Source: Mucilaginibacter phenanthrenivorans
GTDB taxonomy: Bacteria > Bacteroidota > Bacteroidia > Sphingobacteriales > Sphingobacteriaceae
Direction: 5' to 3'
DNA length: 64,000 nt
Assembly: GCF_024721155.1 (NCBI RefSeq)
Contig: NZ_JAHVAP010000008.1
Location: 248,001 to 312,000 of the forward strand
Both the position numbers and the translations under genes were made by a program. Positions 9,931-17,870 of the stretch are shown here, piece after piece. The notes under the pieces were generated by a model. It was not told the DNA's origin, ran no database searches, and saw only the letters and a program-made list of their open reading frames with translations. The first letter of the stretch is position 1; each line of letters opens with the position of its first letter.

Positions 9931-9934
9931 GATC

Positions 9935-10960
9935 TTAATTTTTGCTTGTTGAATCTGCTTCCATGGTTCCGTAGGCGCCGCCCTGCATCGCACCTTCAAG
10001 TGCGCGTATGATGGCTTTAGCGGCCAGAGCTACCTTGTATTTATTATGCTGCAATGGTTGCGCATTTTTCAGTTCGGCCGCTGCTGCTGCCTTAAAGTTT
10101 GCTTCCGTAGCGTGTTTCCCAATCAGCCATTGCTCGGCAACAGATGCGCGCCAGGGTTTATGCGCTACTCCGCCGAGGGCGATCCTCACTTCTTTTATCT
10201 TGTTGCCGTCTGTTACCAAAGCCGCGGCAACAGAAACCAGTGCAAATGCGTAGGAAGAACGTTCACGAATCTTTAAGTAATAAGACTTTTCGGCGAACTT
10301 GTTTGCAGGCAGATCGATAGATGTAATGAATTCCCCCTGTTTCAGGTTATTATCTAGCTCAGGATGATCGCCGGGAAGCCTGTGGAAATCTGCAAATGGG
10401 ATACTTCGCTTTGTATTATTAACGCCTTCAACTTGTACAACGGCATTCAGCGCGGCCAGTGCTACCGCCATATCAGAAGGATAAGTGGCCACACATTTTT
10501 CCGACCAGCCAAAAATTGCATGGTTTTTATTCACGCCATGCAATGCACCGCAGCCCGTGCCCGGTTCGCGTTTGTTGCAAGGCATATTTACATCATAAAA
10601 GTAAGAGCATCGCGTACGCTGATTCAGGTTACCGCCATTGGTAGCCATATTGCGTATCTGGGCGCTGGCGCCCGCAAGTATTGCCATTGCAAGCAATGGG
10701 TAATTTTCACGGATCAGATCATCGTTGGCTGTGAAAGCATTGGTGGCGGTAGCACCGATAGAAACGCCACTTCCTTTCTTTTCGATCTTGGCATATTTTA
10801 ACCGTGACACGTCCACTAATTCGGCAGGGCGCATCACATCCTCTTTCATCAGGTCCACAAGGTTGGTTCCGCCGCCAAGGTACTTAGCTGTCGGATTAGC
10901 AGACACGAGTCCGATCGCCGTAGCGGGATCGGGTGCAGTTGAGTATTTAAATGGTCTCAT
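9935..10960 (-). CDS. FAD-binding subunit of the aldehyde oxidase (PaoB-like)
   Basis: The start at 10960 (MRPFKYSTAPDP) matches the normal N-terminus of the family; an ATG at 11017 would overlap the upstream gene. The protein has 341 residues with the FAD motif GGGTNLVDLM, ATNGGNLNQRTRC, and a CO dehydrogenase flavoprotein C-terminal domain. The cysteine-containing stretch RCSYFYDVNMPCNKREPGTGC resembles the extra [4Fe-4S] insertion of PaoB-type subunits. It passes electrons from the 2Fe-2S subunit to FAD. Its start lies about 40 bases beyond the stop of the PaoA-like gene. Confidence 0.92.
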   Translation of the reverse strand: MRPFKYSTAPDPATAIGLVSANPTAKYLGGGTNLVDLMKEDVMRPAELVDVSRLKYAKIEKKGSGVSIGATATNAFTANDDLIRENYPLLAMAILAGASAQIRNMATNGGNLNQRTRCSYFYDVNMPCNKREPGTGCGALHGVNKNHAIFGWSEKCVATYPSDMAVALAALNAVVQVEGVNNTKRSIPFADFHRLPGDHPELDNNLKQGEFITSIDLPANKFAEKSYYLKIRERSSYAFALVSVAAALVTDGNKIKEVRIALGGVAHKPWRASVAEQWLIGKHATEANFKAAAAAELKNAQPLQHNKYKVALAAKAIIRALEGAMQGGAYGTMEADSTSKN

Positions 10961-10997
10961 AACGGACGTTTTTTTGAGTAATAAAAGGAGGTATGAT

Positions 10998-11786
10998 CTA
11001 AATGGTTCCGTCGGCAAACTGCCAAACCTGCGCTACTGCTTTATCGCCATGAACTTCCCGGATGGCATCTACAATATTTGGATAAGCACCGCAGCGACAG
11101 ATATTGCCCGACATGCGTTCCCTTATCTCTTCATCGGAAAGTTTAATAGACTTGTTTTTATTGCGCACATTGGCGGTTACGTAACTGGCCTCGCCGTTTT
11201 TTGCTTCATCCATTAGTGCAACGGCCGAGCAGATCTGCCCGGGAGTGCAATACCCGCACTGGAACCCATCGTGTTTGATAAAGGAGGCTTGCATAGGATG
11301 CAGCTCGTTGCCGGTGGCCAACCCTTCTATCGTCGTAACTTTTTTATCCTCACAGGTCGCGGCGAGCGTCAGGCAAGATAGCACACGTCTGTCATCTACG
11401 ATCACCGTACATGCACCGCACTGGCCATGATCGCAACCCTTCTTTGATCCTGTTAAATTAAGGCGCTCCCGCAGCGTATCAAGCAGCGTCATGCGCGAAT
11501 CAACCATCAAATGTTGCGGACTGCCGTTAACTTTAAAGGATATATTGATCCCGTTCTCGATGAATACCGGTGCTTGCTGTTCAATCGGGGCGCTGCGGGC
11601 CATCAATTGTTCGATGCCTAACAGGTGAGCGGCTAGTAAACTGGCACCGGTCACGGCGAAGAGTTTTAGGAAGTGCCGGCGTTTGATACCTGATGTAATG
11701 ATCTCGCTCATTTCATCGGGCATGAGTTCTTCCAATGCTTTCCTTTCTGCTTCTGTGAGGTCAGGGAGTTTAGCTTGTTCTTCCAT
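10998..11786 (-). CDS. 2Fe-2S subunit of the aldehyde oxidase with Tat-like signal (PaoA-like)
   Basis: This 262-residue protein carries a KRRHFLKLF twin-arginine-like motif and a hydrophobic stretch near residues 35-60, so it may direct the whole complex to the periplasm as PaoA does. Two [2Fe-2S] sites follow: GCDHGQCGACTV...SC (plant ferredoxin type) and GYCTPGQIC...NICRCGAY (helical domain). It is the first gene of the three-gene operon. A partial match to the 35-bp element (CAGGAAT) lies upstream but is too weak to call. Confidence 0.92.
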   Translation of the reverse strand: MEEQAKLPDLTEAERKALEELMPDEMSEIITSGIKRRHFLKLFAVTGASLLAAHLLGIEQLMARSAPIEQQAPVFIENGINISFKVNGSPQHLMVDSRMTLLDTLRERLNLTGSKKGCDHGQCGACTVIVDDRRVLSCLTLAATCEDKKVTTIEGLATGNELHPMQASFIKHDGFQCGYCTPGQICSAVALMDEAKNGEASYVTANVRNKNKSIKLSDEEIRERMSGNICRCGAYPNIVDAIREVHGDKAVAQVWQFADGTI

Positions 11787-12063
11787 AAACGTGTGATTGA
11801 GGATATTCCTGAATTGAGATTTAGTTTCCTATTTTTTTTAAACACATGCTAATAAAGATTGTTTGAGGGGGCTTGGCTATTCAGCCAATTAAGTTGAGTA
11901 ATAAAAACCCACCGCATATATTAAGTCAGATTCTGTATAAGATATGGTAAATTGTGTGCCATAAAATTCTAAAAGTGGCACTGAATGCTGCTGAAAACGC
12001 TTTCGATGACCAAATACTTGCAGCCCGGGGCTAACCAATTCGCAAACACATCATGATGAATTC

Positions 12064-12786
12064 TTATGGGTTCATTCTTTTAAACATCCCCTGAATTTCA
12101 GTTGGCGTTGCTTTCGATAGCATTTCGCTATATCCAAAAGTCAGTTCATTCTTACCTTCTTTTAATTGTTGAAACACTGCATTAATAAAATCAGCAACAG
12201 CAGGGTGTTCGCTGTGCAATCCTTTGCCCCCCAGGTCAGTGTTGAGGGCGGGTGGGATCACTTCGATGACCACTATATCTTTTGATTTCAACAAATGCCT
12301 CAATGAAAGAGTAAACGAGTGAAAAAAAGCTTTTGTGGCACAATAAACAGGCACCTTCGTAAGTGGCGAAAATGCCAACGCAGAAGTTACATTAATGACG
12401 GTATCCAGAGACTGGAGTCCGGTGAATAGTGAAGTTAAATGTAAGGGAGCTATAACATTTATTTCAATTTCGCTTTTCGCTTTATCATAAAAGCGCTCAT
12501 CAGAAATATCCACCCAGTTTTGAATACCTGCATTGTTTACCAATACGTTCAGATCACTGTGGTGTTCAGCGATCCAGTGGTAAAGTTCTATACGTTCGGA
12601 TTCCTCTGATAAGTCGCAAACCTTGGTTATTAAGCCAGGGAATTTGTCAGACACTTCTTGCAGCGCTTCTTTCCTTCTGCCGCAAATAATAACCTGGTTA
12701 TTTTCCTGAATAAATCTTTCAGTCAATCCCAGACCGATGCCAGTGGCTCCGCCAGTGATCAAGATTTTGTTGTTTGATAATTTCAT
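12064..12786 (-). CDS. Short-chain dehydrogenase, DltE-like
   Basis: The start at 12786 puts the Rossmann motif TGGATGIGLGL at the usual place; an ATG 36 bases upstream adds a non-homologous leader. This 240-residue classical SDR has NNAG and the catalytic YCATK with upstream Ser (NVTSALAF). Substrate is unknown. It is transcribed alone and has a copy of the 35-bp element 62 bases upstream. A second SDR of the same subgroup lies at 59429-60208. Confidence 0.88.
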   Translation of the reverse strand: MKLSNNKILITGGATGIGLGLTERFIQENNQVIICGRRKEALQEVSDKFPGLITKVCDLSEESERIELYHWIAEHHSDLNVLVNNAGIQNWVDISDERFYDKAKSEIEINVIAPLHLTSLFTGLQSLDTVINVTSALAFSPLTKVPVYCATKAFFHSFTLSLRHLLKSKDIVVIEVIPPALNTDLGGKGLHSEHPAVADFINAVFQQLKEGKNELTFGYSEMLSKATPTEIQGMFKRMNP

Positions 12787-12848
12787 TAGTTTTTCGTTAG
12801 TATTATTCGTATTGAGGAACAAAGCTCTTGATACTTTCGCTCAAGACT

Positions 12849-12883
12849 GTTATACGGATTCCTGTTTTATTTACCATTATTCC
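12849..12883 (-). promoter_or_regulatory. 35-bp operator-like element, copy B, upstream of the SDR gene
   Basis: Read on the minus strand this copy has AATAATGGTAA, six bases, then CAGGAATCCGTATAAC, the same length as the other three copies. It ends 62 bases before the ATG at 12786. Between them lies GAGCTTTG, a five-of-six match to the Bacteroidota -7 box, about 25-40 bases before the start. Confidence 0.6.
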
Positions 12884-12933
12884 GATTAGCGCCGACATAT
12901 ACACTTTTTGACTAGCGGCATACAGAGAGCAGG

Positions 12934-13953
12934 CTATAAGCCCAACAATTTTTCGGCATTCTTATAACCGATTTTTTCTTTGGCCTCTTGTGAAATAGGC
13001 GCCGTTTCAAGAAATCGCCCGGTATTTTTATCTATTAAATAGGGATAATCACCTGAATAAATAATTTTGTCGGCCCCCAGTTCTTCAATCACATATTTAA
13101 GTTGAGCTTCAGAAAAAAGCCCGCTTGGTGTGATATAGATATTGCTTTTATAATAGCCGGAGATTTTACGATCTAACGTTAAAGTCTTGCTTAATTGATC
13201 GTCTAAGCGATTCAGGAAAAAAGGAACCAGTTCGCCCCAATGTCCTGAAATTAGTTTCAAATCGGGCAGTTTGTCAAAAATACCCGAAGCAATTAACCGG
13301 ACAATTGCGATTCCTGAATCTAAATGCCAGCCATATCCTGCCGATGCAAACATAGCCCCTGCAACGGCAGGCCAGTTATTACTCTGATAATAGTGTGCTG
13401 CAATATTTGGGGGGATGAAACCAGGGTGCATATACACAGGGACGTTTAGTTCCTGGGCTTTGGAAAAAATGGGTAAAAATTCAGGTTCATCAAAAAAGCG
13501 ACCATTGAAAGTTCCTGAAAGCATTGCGCCTTTAAAACCTAATTCGTTCACAGTCCGGTTCAACTCCTCTCCGGCCGCACTTGGATCGGCAACGGGCAAA
13601 GTGGCAAAGCCGGCAAATCTCGTTGGGTGCAGTTTTATCAGATTAGCTAATTCATCATTGACTTCCCGGCAAAGTTCAAGAGCTAAGGTTTTATCTGTTA
13701 TATTTTGAGGGCTTCCGGCACCATATGACAGTACTTGCATGTCAATACCGCTTTCATCCATAAATTTTAGCCGCCGTTCTCCAACATCTTCCATATCATC
13801 GCTGGTTGGCCCAATTTTCATTAACTCCTTTTGCACTAAATCGTTGGGCGCTGTCCCACCATTTTCTTTGATGTTGAATGCGGTTACTTTTTGCGAGATG
13901 CTTTTCAGGATAAAATGCTCCTCAATGGTAATTATTTTATTTAATGGCTTCAT
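12934..13953 (-). CDS. Amidohydrolase_2 family protein, ACMSD/resorcylate decarboxylase-like
   Basis: This 339-residue TIM-barrel protein starts with ITIEEHF, the N-terminal metal-ligand motif of the decarboxylase branch (Glu in place of the usual HxH). Further ligands are the His of VYMHPG, the His of SGHWGE and the Asp of IYSGDYPY. These are the features of ACMSD and gamma-resorcylate/dihydroxybenzoate decarboxylases, which non-oxidatively decarboxylate aromatic acids. The exact substrate is not readable. It lies between the DJ-1/CMD fusion and the SDR, all on the minus strand. Confidence 0.85.
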   Translation of the reverse strand: MKPLNKIITIEEHFILKSISQKVTAFNIKENGGTAPNDLVQKELMKIGPTSDDMEDVGERRLKFMDESGIDMQVLSYGAGSPQNITDKTLALELCREVNDELANLIKLHPTRFAGFATLPVADPSAAGEELNRTVNELGFKGAMLSGTFNGRFFDEPEFLPIFSKAQELNVPVYMHPGFIPPNIAAHYYQSNNWPAVAGAMFASAGYGWHLDSGIAIVRLIASGIFDKLPDLKLISGHWGELVPFFLNRLDDQLSKTLTLDRKISGYYKSNIYITPSGLFSEAQLKYVIEELGADKIIYSGDYPYLIDKNTGRFLETAPISQEAKEKIGYKNAEKLLGL

Positions 13954-14000
13954 GTTTATTTTAGTGATGGTTTAAACCAGACTCATGGAGTCCTGTTTTA

Positions 14001-14036
14001 AAATAAGGAGCCTGGGATTTTAATCCCAAACTCCTT
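14001..14036 (-). terminator. Hairpin terminator after the DJ-1/CMD fusion gene
   Basis: AAGGAG and CTCCTT pair outside, TGGGAT and ATCCCA pair inside, separated by a symmetric two-base internal loop. On the minus strand it is followed by ATTTTAAAA. It sits between the fusion gene stop (14065) and the amidohydrolase start (13953). Confidence 0.6.
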
Positions 14037-14064
14037 TTTAGGAAATTGGTGCTAATGAAAGAAA

Positions 14065-15483
14065 TTATTTACCTGCACCGTCATATACCTCTTTTACAAT
14101 TTCTGACGCAGAAATAAGTTTAGGCCAACCTGCATAAAATGCCAGTTGAGTCAATGCTTCACCCATTTCCTGCCTGGTAATGCCGTGCTCAACAGCCCTG
14201 CCCATGTACATTCCCAGAAATTGAATATCCCCGGCCGCGATCATTGCACATACTGTTGCCAGGCTTCTGCTTCTTGATGATAATCCGGCACGCAGCCAAA
14301 CTTCGCCATACAATAATTCATTGGTGTATTTAGCAAAGCCTTTTGCTATTGGGGCGATGTTTTGCTGAATAAAAGCTATCCTGTTTTCATCGCCCGGTAA
14401 AGCCTCATTTTTATCAAGCGTCAGCGGGGCGATTGAAGGTAATTCTGCTTGTGATATTCCATAGTTTGCAAATACATCTTTTGCAACAGCCACAGCCGAC
14501 ATGGCGTTAGGCACTCCTGAATAGAAAGCAAGGTGAGTAATAATCTCTGAAAGTTCGCCCGGTGTAATACCGTTGTTCAGCGCTTTAATAAAGTAATGGG
14601 GCATTGCATTACTTTGGTTTCTTGCTATCAGGCTTGATAAAGCAACTATGCAACGGTCATGCTTGGACAAACCCGGACGCTCCCAAACTTCGCCGACTAA
14701 TTTTTCAGCAATATACTTGCCTAACGCAGGAGAAACACTACTTACATCAGCATTTGAAAATGCAGGTTTAGGTGCTGATGCGCCGGTAGCGTTAATTTTA
14801 AGCGCTTTTACAATGGCTTCGCCTACGCTGGCGGCAGATTGCGGATTTTGGCCCGTAATCAATCTGCCATCAATGGCGATGTTATTGTTCCAGTTGGGCG
14901 CGTGCTTGTAAACAGCGCCGTGTTTAATTAAAGCATCCTGCAGCAGGAATGGAACTACATTGGTTGATTGCACTTCTTCCTCTTCACCATTAGTAAAGCC
15001 TGCCACATTTTTGTCTGCGATCAAATATGCGCCATCACTTAGTTTTACATTTACCAAAGCTGCGGGGCCGTGGCAAACTGCTGAAACAATTTTCCCGGAC
15101 TCATAAAATTCCGGTACTAACTTTAAGATCGCGGGGCTATCAGCGAAATCCCACATGGTTCCGTGACCACCTGCAAAGAATATGGCGTCATAGTCTGAAG
15201 CCTTTACATCATCTAATTTCAGGGTATTCGCGAGAGCTTTACGAAAATCAGCATCTGCCCAATATTTGGCATTAACCGGATCATTGAAATCCTCTAAACC
15301 ATCTAACGGGGCCCGGCCGCCTTTTATAGATGCAATATCTACAACAACGCCGCTTGCTTCCAATTTTTCCAATGGATGTGTAACTTCGCTCAGGTTAAAT
15401 CCTGTTGGGATACCTGTAGCTCCTTTAACATTGCAGCTTGTTACTACGAATAAGACTTTTTTTGCGCCTTTTGTTATATTCAT
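14065..15483 (-). CDS. Fusion of a DJ-1/PfpI domain with two carboxymuconolactone decarboxylase domains
   Basis: This 472-residue protein has three modules. Residues about 1-230 form a DJ-1/PfpI/Hsp31-like domain with nucleophile Cys137 in the elbow AVCHGPAAL and an upstream Glu/Asp-rich entry. Residues about 245-345 and 375-468 are CMD domains, each with the GEVW.R.GLS...R motif and the closing LAFY.G.P/W pattern. Neither CMD domain has the AhpD CxxC. DJ-1 relatives are glyoxalase III-type or deglycase/chaperone proteins. The architecture suggests handling of reactive carbonyls in two steps, by inference. A 35-bp element copy lies 118 bases upstream. Confidence 0.88.
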   Translation of the reverse strand: MNITKGAKKVLFVVTSCNVKGATGIPTGFNLSEVTHPLEKLEASGVVVDIASIKGGRAPLDGLEDFNDPVNAKYWADADFRKALANTLKLDDVKASDYDAIFFAGGHGTMWDFADSPAILKLVPEFYESGKIVSAVCHGPAALVNVKLSDGAYLIADKNVAGFTNGEEEEVQSTNVVPFLLQDALIKHGAVYKHAPNWNNNIAIDGRLITGQNPQSAASVGEAIVKALKINATGASAPKPAFSNADVSSVSPALGKYIAEKLVGEVWERPGLSKHDRCIVALSSLIARNQSNAMPHYFIKALNNGITPGELSEIITHLAFYSGVPNAMSAVAVAKDVFANYGISQAELPSIAPLTLDKNEALPGDENRIAFIQQNIAPIAKGFAKYTNELLYGEVWLRAGLSSRSRSLATVCAMIAAGDIQFLGMYMGRAVEHGITRQEMGEALTQLAFYAGWPKLISASEIVKEVYDGAGK

Positions 15484-15561
15484 TTTTTTATTTTAATATT
15501 TATTGGGGTAGATTATTAGATTGACAATTATATCATTGATGTCGAGTGATTCAATAGATCA

Positions 15562-15591
15562 TTGGACGGAGCGAAGTTCTTTATACTTTTG
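15562..15591 (+). promoter_or_regulatory. Perfect Bacteroidota-type promoter sequence with no gene downstream
   Basis: TTG (15562-15564), 19 bases, TACTTTTG (15584-15591) matches the phylum consensus exactly. It points right, towards the 3' end of the minus-strand dehydrogenase, with no plus-strand gene following. It may be a leftover of the duplicated AraC promoter or may drive an antisense or leader RNA. Confidence 0.5.
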
Positions 15592-15600
15592 CATCAGATC

Positions 15601-15635
15601 GTTATACAGATTCCTGTTTCTCTTACCATTATTTC
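15601..15635 (-). promoter_or_regulatory. 35-bp operator-like element, copy C, upstream of the DJ-1/CMD fusion
   Basis: The copy reads AATAATGGTAA, six bases, CAGGAATCTGTATAAC on the minus strand and is identical to copy D. It lies 118 bases before the ATG at 15483. Confidence 0.6.
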
Positions 15636-15682
15636 TGTTCAGGAGTATTTCTGTAAGATTGTTTACAATACCTTTGACCCAA

Positions 15683-15716
15683 TAAAAAGGCCTTATGACT
15701 TTGTTTCATAAGGCCT
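15683..15716 (-). terminator. Rho-independent terminator of the quinone oxidoreductase gene
   Basis: A perfect 11-pair stem (AGGCCTTATGA / TCATAAGGCCT) with a seven-base loop is followed on the minus strand by TTTTT. It lies 36 bases past the stop at 15752. Confidence 0.9.
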
Positions 15717-15751
15717 GTGCATATCAAAAAATAGTTGCTAAAACGGGCATT

Positions 15752-16687
15752 TTAAGATGGGATATTAAAAACGACTTTGCCTAAAGCTCCCTCTTTGATT
15801 ATGGTTTTATAAGCTTCTTTATAATCTGACATGGGATAGGTTTTGCTAATGTGAATATCAAAACCGTTTAACGTATAGTTTGCCAAGCGATTTAAACTTT
15901 CTGTATCTGATTTCATTAAAATAACTTCGTGTCTCTTTTTAGATACGATATTATTAAAAAATGAATGCACAAAATTCCATAGCGAAGGGGTTACGGTAAA
16001 ATATGTTGAATCTGCTTTCATTAATTTTTTAGCCTGGCTGAAAGGTAATTTTACAGAGAGTTCAATGATAACATCAAACTTTTTCTTTAAGTCCGTCACT
16101 TTTTCTTTGTTGTAATCAATCACATAATCGCTACCCCATTTTTTCAACAAATGATGTCCTTTTGCGCTTGAAACAGCCGTTACAATCGCTCCCTGGCTTT
16201 TAGCAATCTGTATAGCAAACATTCCTACTCCGGCAGATGCACCATTTATCAAAATTTCCTTCCCTTTAATGTTATTTGTGAGCATCTGTGAAGCTGTTTG
16301 GCCGACCGTTGGTATTGCAGCAGCCTGCTCAAATGGCAGATCTGTAGGCTTCTTAGCAATTTCTTTTTCATTCACCAGGATGTATTCTCCAAGGACTCCC
16401 TCTTTAAAAGGATTTGTTACACCAAACACGTCATCCCCGGCTTTAAATTTTTGGACACCCATACCTGTGCTTTCTATTGTTCCGGAGAAGTCGCAGCCAA
16501 CAGATTTTGGGAATTTCTTGCCTGACATCATTTTGACCTCACCCATTAAAATCTTCCAGTCAATAGGATTAATAGAAACTGCCTTTACCTTAACCAAAAT
16601 TTGTTGTGTATCGGGAATTGGCTTATTTACCTCCACGGAATGTAAAACGTCGACACTGCCGTATTGGTCATAGATTATTTTTTTCAT
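15752..16687 (-). CDS. Zinc-free medium-chain dehydrogenase, quinone oxidoreductase type
   Basis: This 311-residue MDR protein has the N-terminal GroES-like domain (SINPIDWKILMGE, VGCDFSGTIESTG) and the Rossmann segment ILINGASAGVGMFAIQIAK. Zinc ligands are absent, as in quinone oxidoreductases and enoyl reductases that use NADPH. It is a single-gene unit with its own terminator; nearby 16688-16853 shows only a GC-rich CGCGC/GCGCG mini-hairpin. It probably reduces quinones or unsaturated carbonyls. Confidence 0.88.
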   Translation of the reverse strand: MKKIIYDQYGSVDVLHSVEVNKPIPDTQQILVKVKAVSINPIDWKILMGEVKMMSGKKFPKSVGCDFSGTIESTGMGVQKFKAGDDVFGVTNPFKEGVLGEYILVNEKEIAKKPTDLPFEQAAAIPTVGQTASQMLTNNIKGKEILINGASAGVGMFAIQIAKSQGAIVTAVSSAKGHHLLKKWGSDYVIDYNKEKVTDLKKKFDVIIELSVKLPFSQAKKLMKADSTYFTVTPSLWNFVHSFFNNIVSKKRHEVILMKSDTESLNRLANYTLNGFDIHISKTYPMSDYKEAYKTIIKEGALGKVVFNIPS

Positions 16688-16853
16688 TGATTTAATTCTT
16701 TCTTGAAAATTTATTATTCGAAAAAACGGTCAGTCACTCAATGACTTATCAGGTCGCGCGGATAAAGCGCGATATCGATAACATTGAGGTGATCGTTTTT
16801 CGCTGTAAAATTACCGGAACGGAAATTGAATGTCGTTGACTTGGATCAACAAA

Positions 16854-17432
16854 TCATAGGTGGGCAACTCTTCTTCTAACCCTGCTTAGGGTTTCTTTCC
16901 GGATGCCAAGAAAGTTTGCAATATAGTGCTGTGGAACACGCAGCAATAAGGATGGTCTTTCCTTAAGAATTTCCAAATACAGCTCTTCAGGTGATGCCGA
17001 TTTAATTCGGTTTGAATTTTCCATTATGGAGGCATTATCAGAAAAACTCTTATGCATTGTAAAGTTCTGAATCCATGGTGTTTTTACGGCGTTACACATA
17101 TCATCGCCTGTTATACACAATAATTCGCAATCCTCAAGTGCCTGTAGGTTCATGTCCGTAGGCTTTTGCGTTACCATACTTTGGATCTGACCAACCCATG
17201 CATTTTCTTCATAAAATTGGAAAATTTTCTCGTCGCCCTCGGTATCGATCCAATATTCACGCAAGCAGCCTTTTAAAGTAAACGACCAATACTTGGGAAC
17301 TTTACCGGCTACGTAATGGAACTCACCCTTTTTTAAATAAACCGGTTTAAACAGGTTAAAAAAGAACTCAAATTCATCTCTGGATATTTGAACGTAAGAG
17401 CAGATATGAGTATAAAGTATATCAATGTTCAT
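16854..17432 (-). CDS. Crp/Fnr-family transcriptional regulator
   Basis: This 192-residue protein has a cyclic-nucleotide-binding-like beta roll (about residues 20-120; KKGEFHYVAGKVPKYWSF) and a short C-terminal HTH (RVPQHYIANFLGIRKETLSRVRRR). Such divergent Crp-like regulators are numerous in Bacteroidota and often lack the cAMP pocket. It is divergent from the AraC gene, with 438 bases between them. Confidence 0.88.
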   Translation of the reverse strand: MNIDILYTHICSYVQISRDEFEFFFNLFKPVYLKKGEFHYVAGKVPKYWSFTLKGCLREYWIDTEGDEKIFQFYEENAWVGQIQSMVTQKPTDMNLQALEDCELLCITGDDMCNAVKTPWIQNFTMHKSFSDNASIMENSNRIKSASPEELYLEILKERPSLLLRVPQHYIANFLGIRKETLSRVRRRVAHL

Positions 17433-17728
17433 TTTAATTAAGGTTTATAAAACCCTTGATGTATCAAATTTGAAATGGGAATAATTAAACGAAAATTCGT
17501 TAATTAAAAGTAAGTAATCTTATGGATTGAAAATGGCCATATGAAAAACAAAATAGCGATTTCCTACACTGTTAGATCCAAAATTAGTATAAATTGTGAT
17601 CTGCCGTTTGTCCGGCTAGTCAAATAAGTGCTGGATGGATTAACATATCAGGGTATTCGAACAAGGTTAAACTAAGTTTTGCCAGGTGACTTTATTTGCA
17701 GAACTATATCAAATGATTCAATAGATCA

Positions 17729-17758
17729 TTCTAAGGGGCGAAGTTCTTTATAGTTTTG
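17729..17758 (+). promoter_or_regulatory. Predicted promoter of the AraC-family regulator
   Basis: TTC (17729-17731), 19 bases and TAGTTTTG (17751-17758) match the Bacteroidota consensus apart from one base in the -33 box. The start would fall near 17765, giving a leader of about 105 bases that contains element copy D, which is compatible with autoregulation. Confidence 0.55.
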
Positions 17759-17767
17759 CATCAGATT

Positions 17768-17802
17768 GTTATACAGATTCCTGTTTCTCTTACCATTATT
17801 TC
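17768..17802 (-). promoter_or_regulatory. 35-bp operator-like element, copy D, in the AraC leader
   Basis: It is identical to copy C. Here it lies just downstream of the predicted AraC promoter and in the opposite orientation to the gene, where a bound protein would block rather than activate transcription. Confidence 0.6.
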
Positions 17803-17870
17803 TGTTCAGGAGTATTTTTGTAAGATTGTTTGCAATACTTAATCTAATTTCACTTCAAATAACCGAAGTC

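Larger units (their letters stand above)
15547..15672. repeat. 126-bp direct repeat, copy 1
   Basis: This segment matches 17714-17839 base for base at about 93% (nine mismatches counted by eye, no gap). It holds the 35-bp element and a plus-strand promoter-like pair. The copy at 17714 is the upstream region of the AraC gene, so this looks like a duplication of that regulatory region in front of the fusion gene. Confidence 0.85.
17714..17839. repeat. 126-bp direct repeat, copy 2 (upstream region of the AraC gene)
   Basis: This is the partner of 15547-15672. It contains the TTC-N19-TAGTTTTG promoter and element copy D, and ends 31 bases before the AraC start. The rest of the 17433-17713 gap is AT-rich with no further structure seen. 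Confidence 0.85.

Noticed and set aside
7783..10801. Several plus-strand open frames over the aldehyde oxidase genes.
   Set aside because: They are antisense to well-supported subunits and have no family features.
11787..11870. A fifth 35-bp element before the aldehyde oxidase operon.
   Set aside because: Only CAGGAAT is conserved; the rest of the element does not align.
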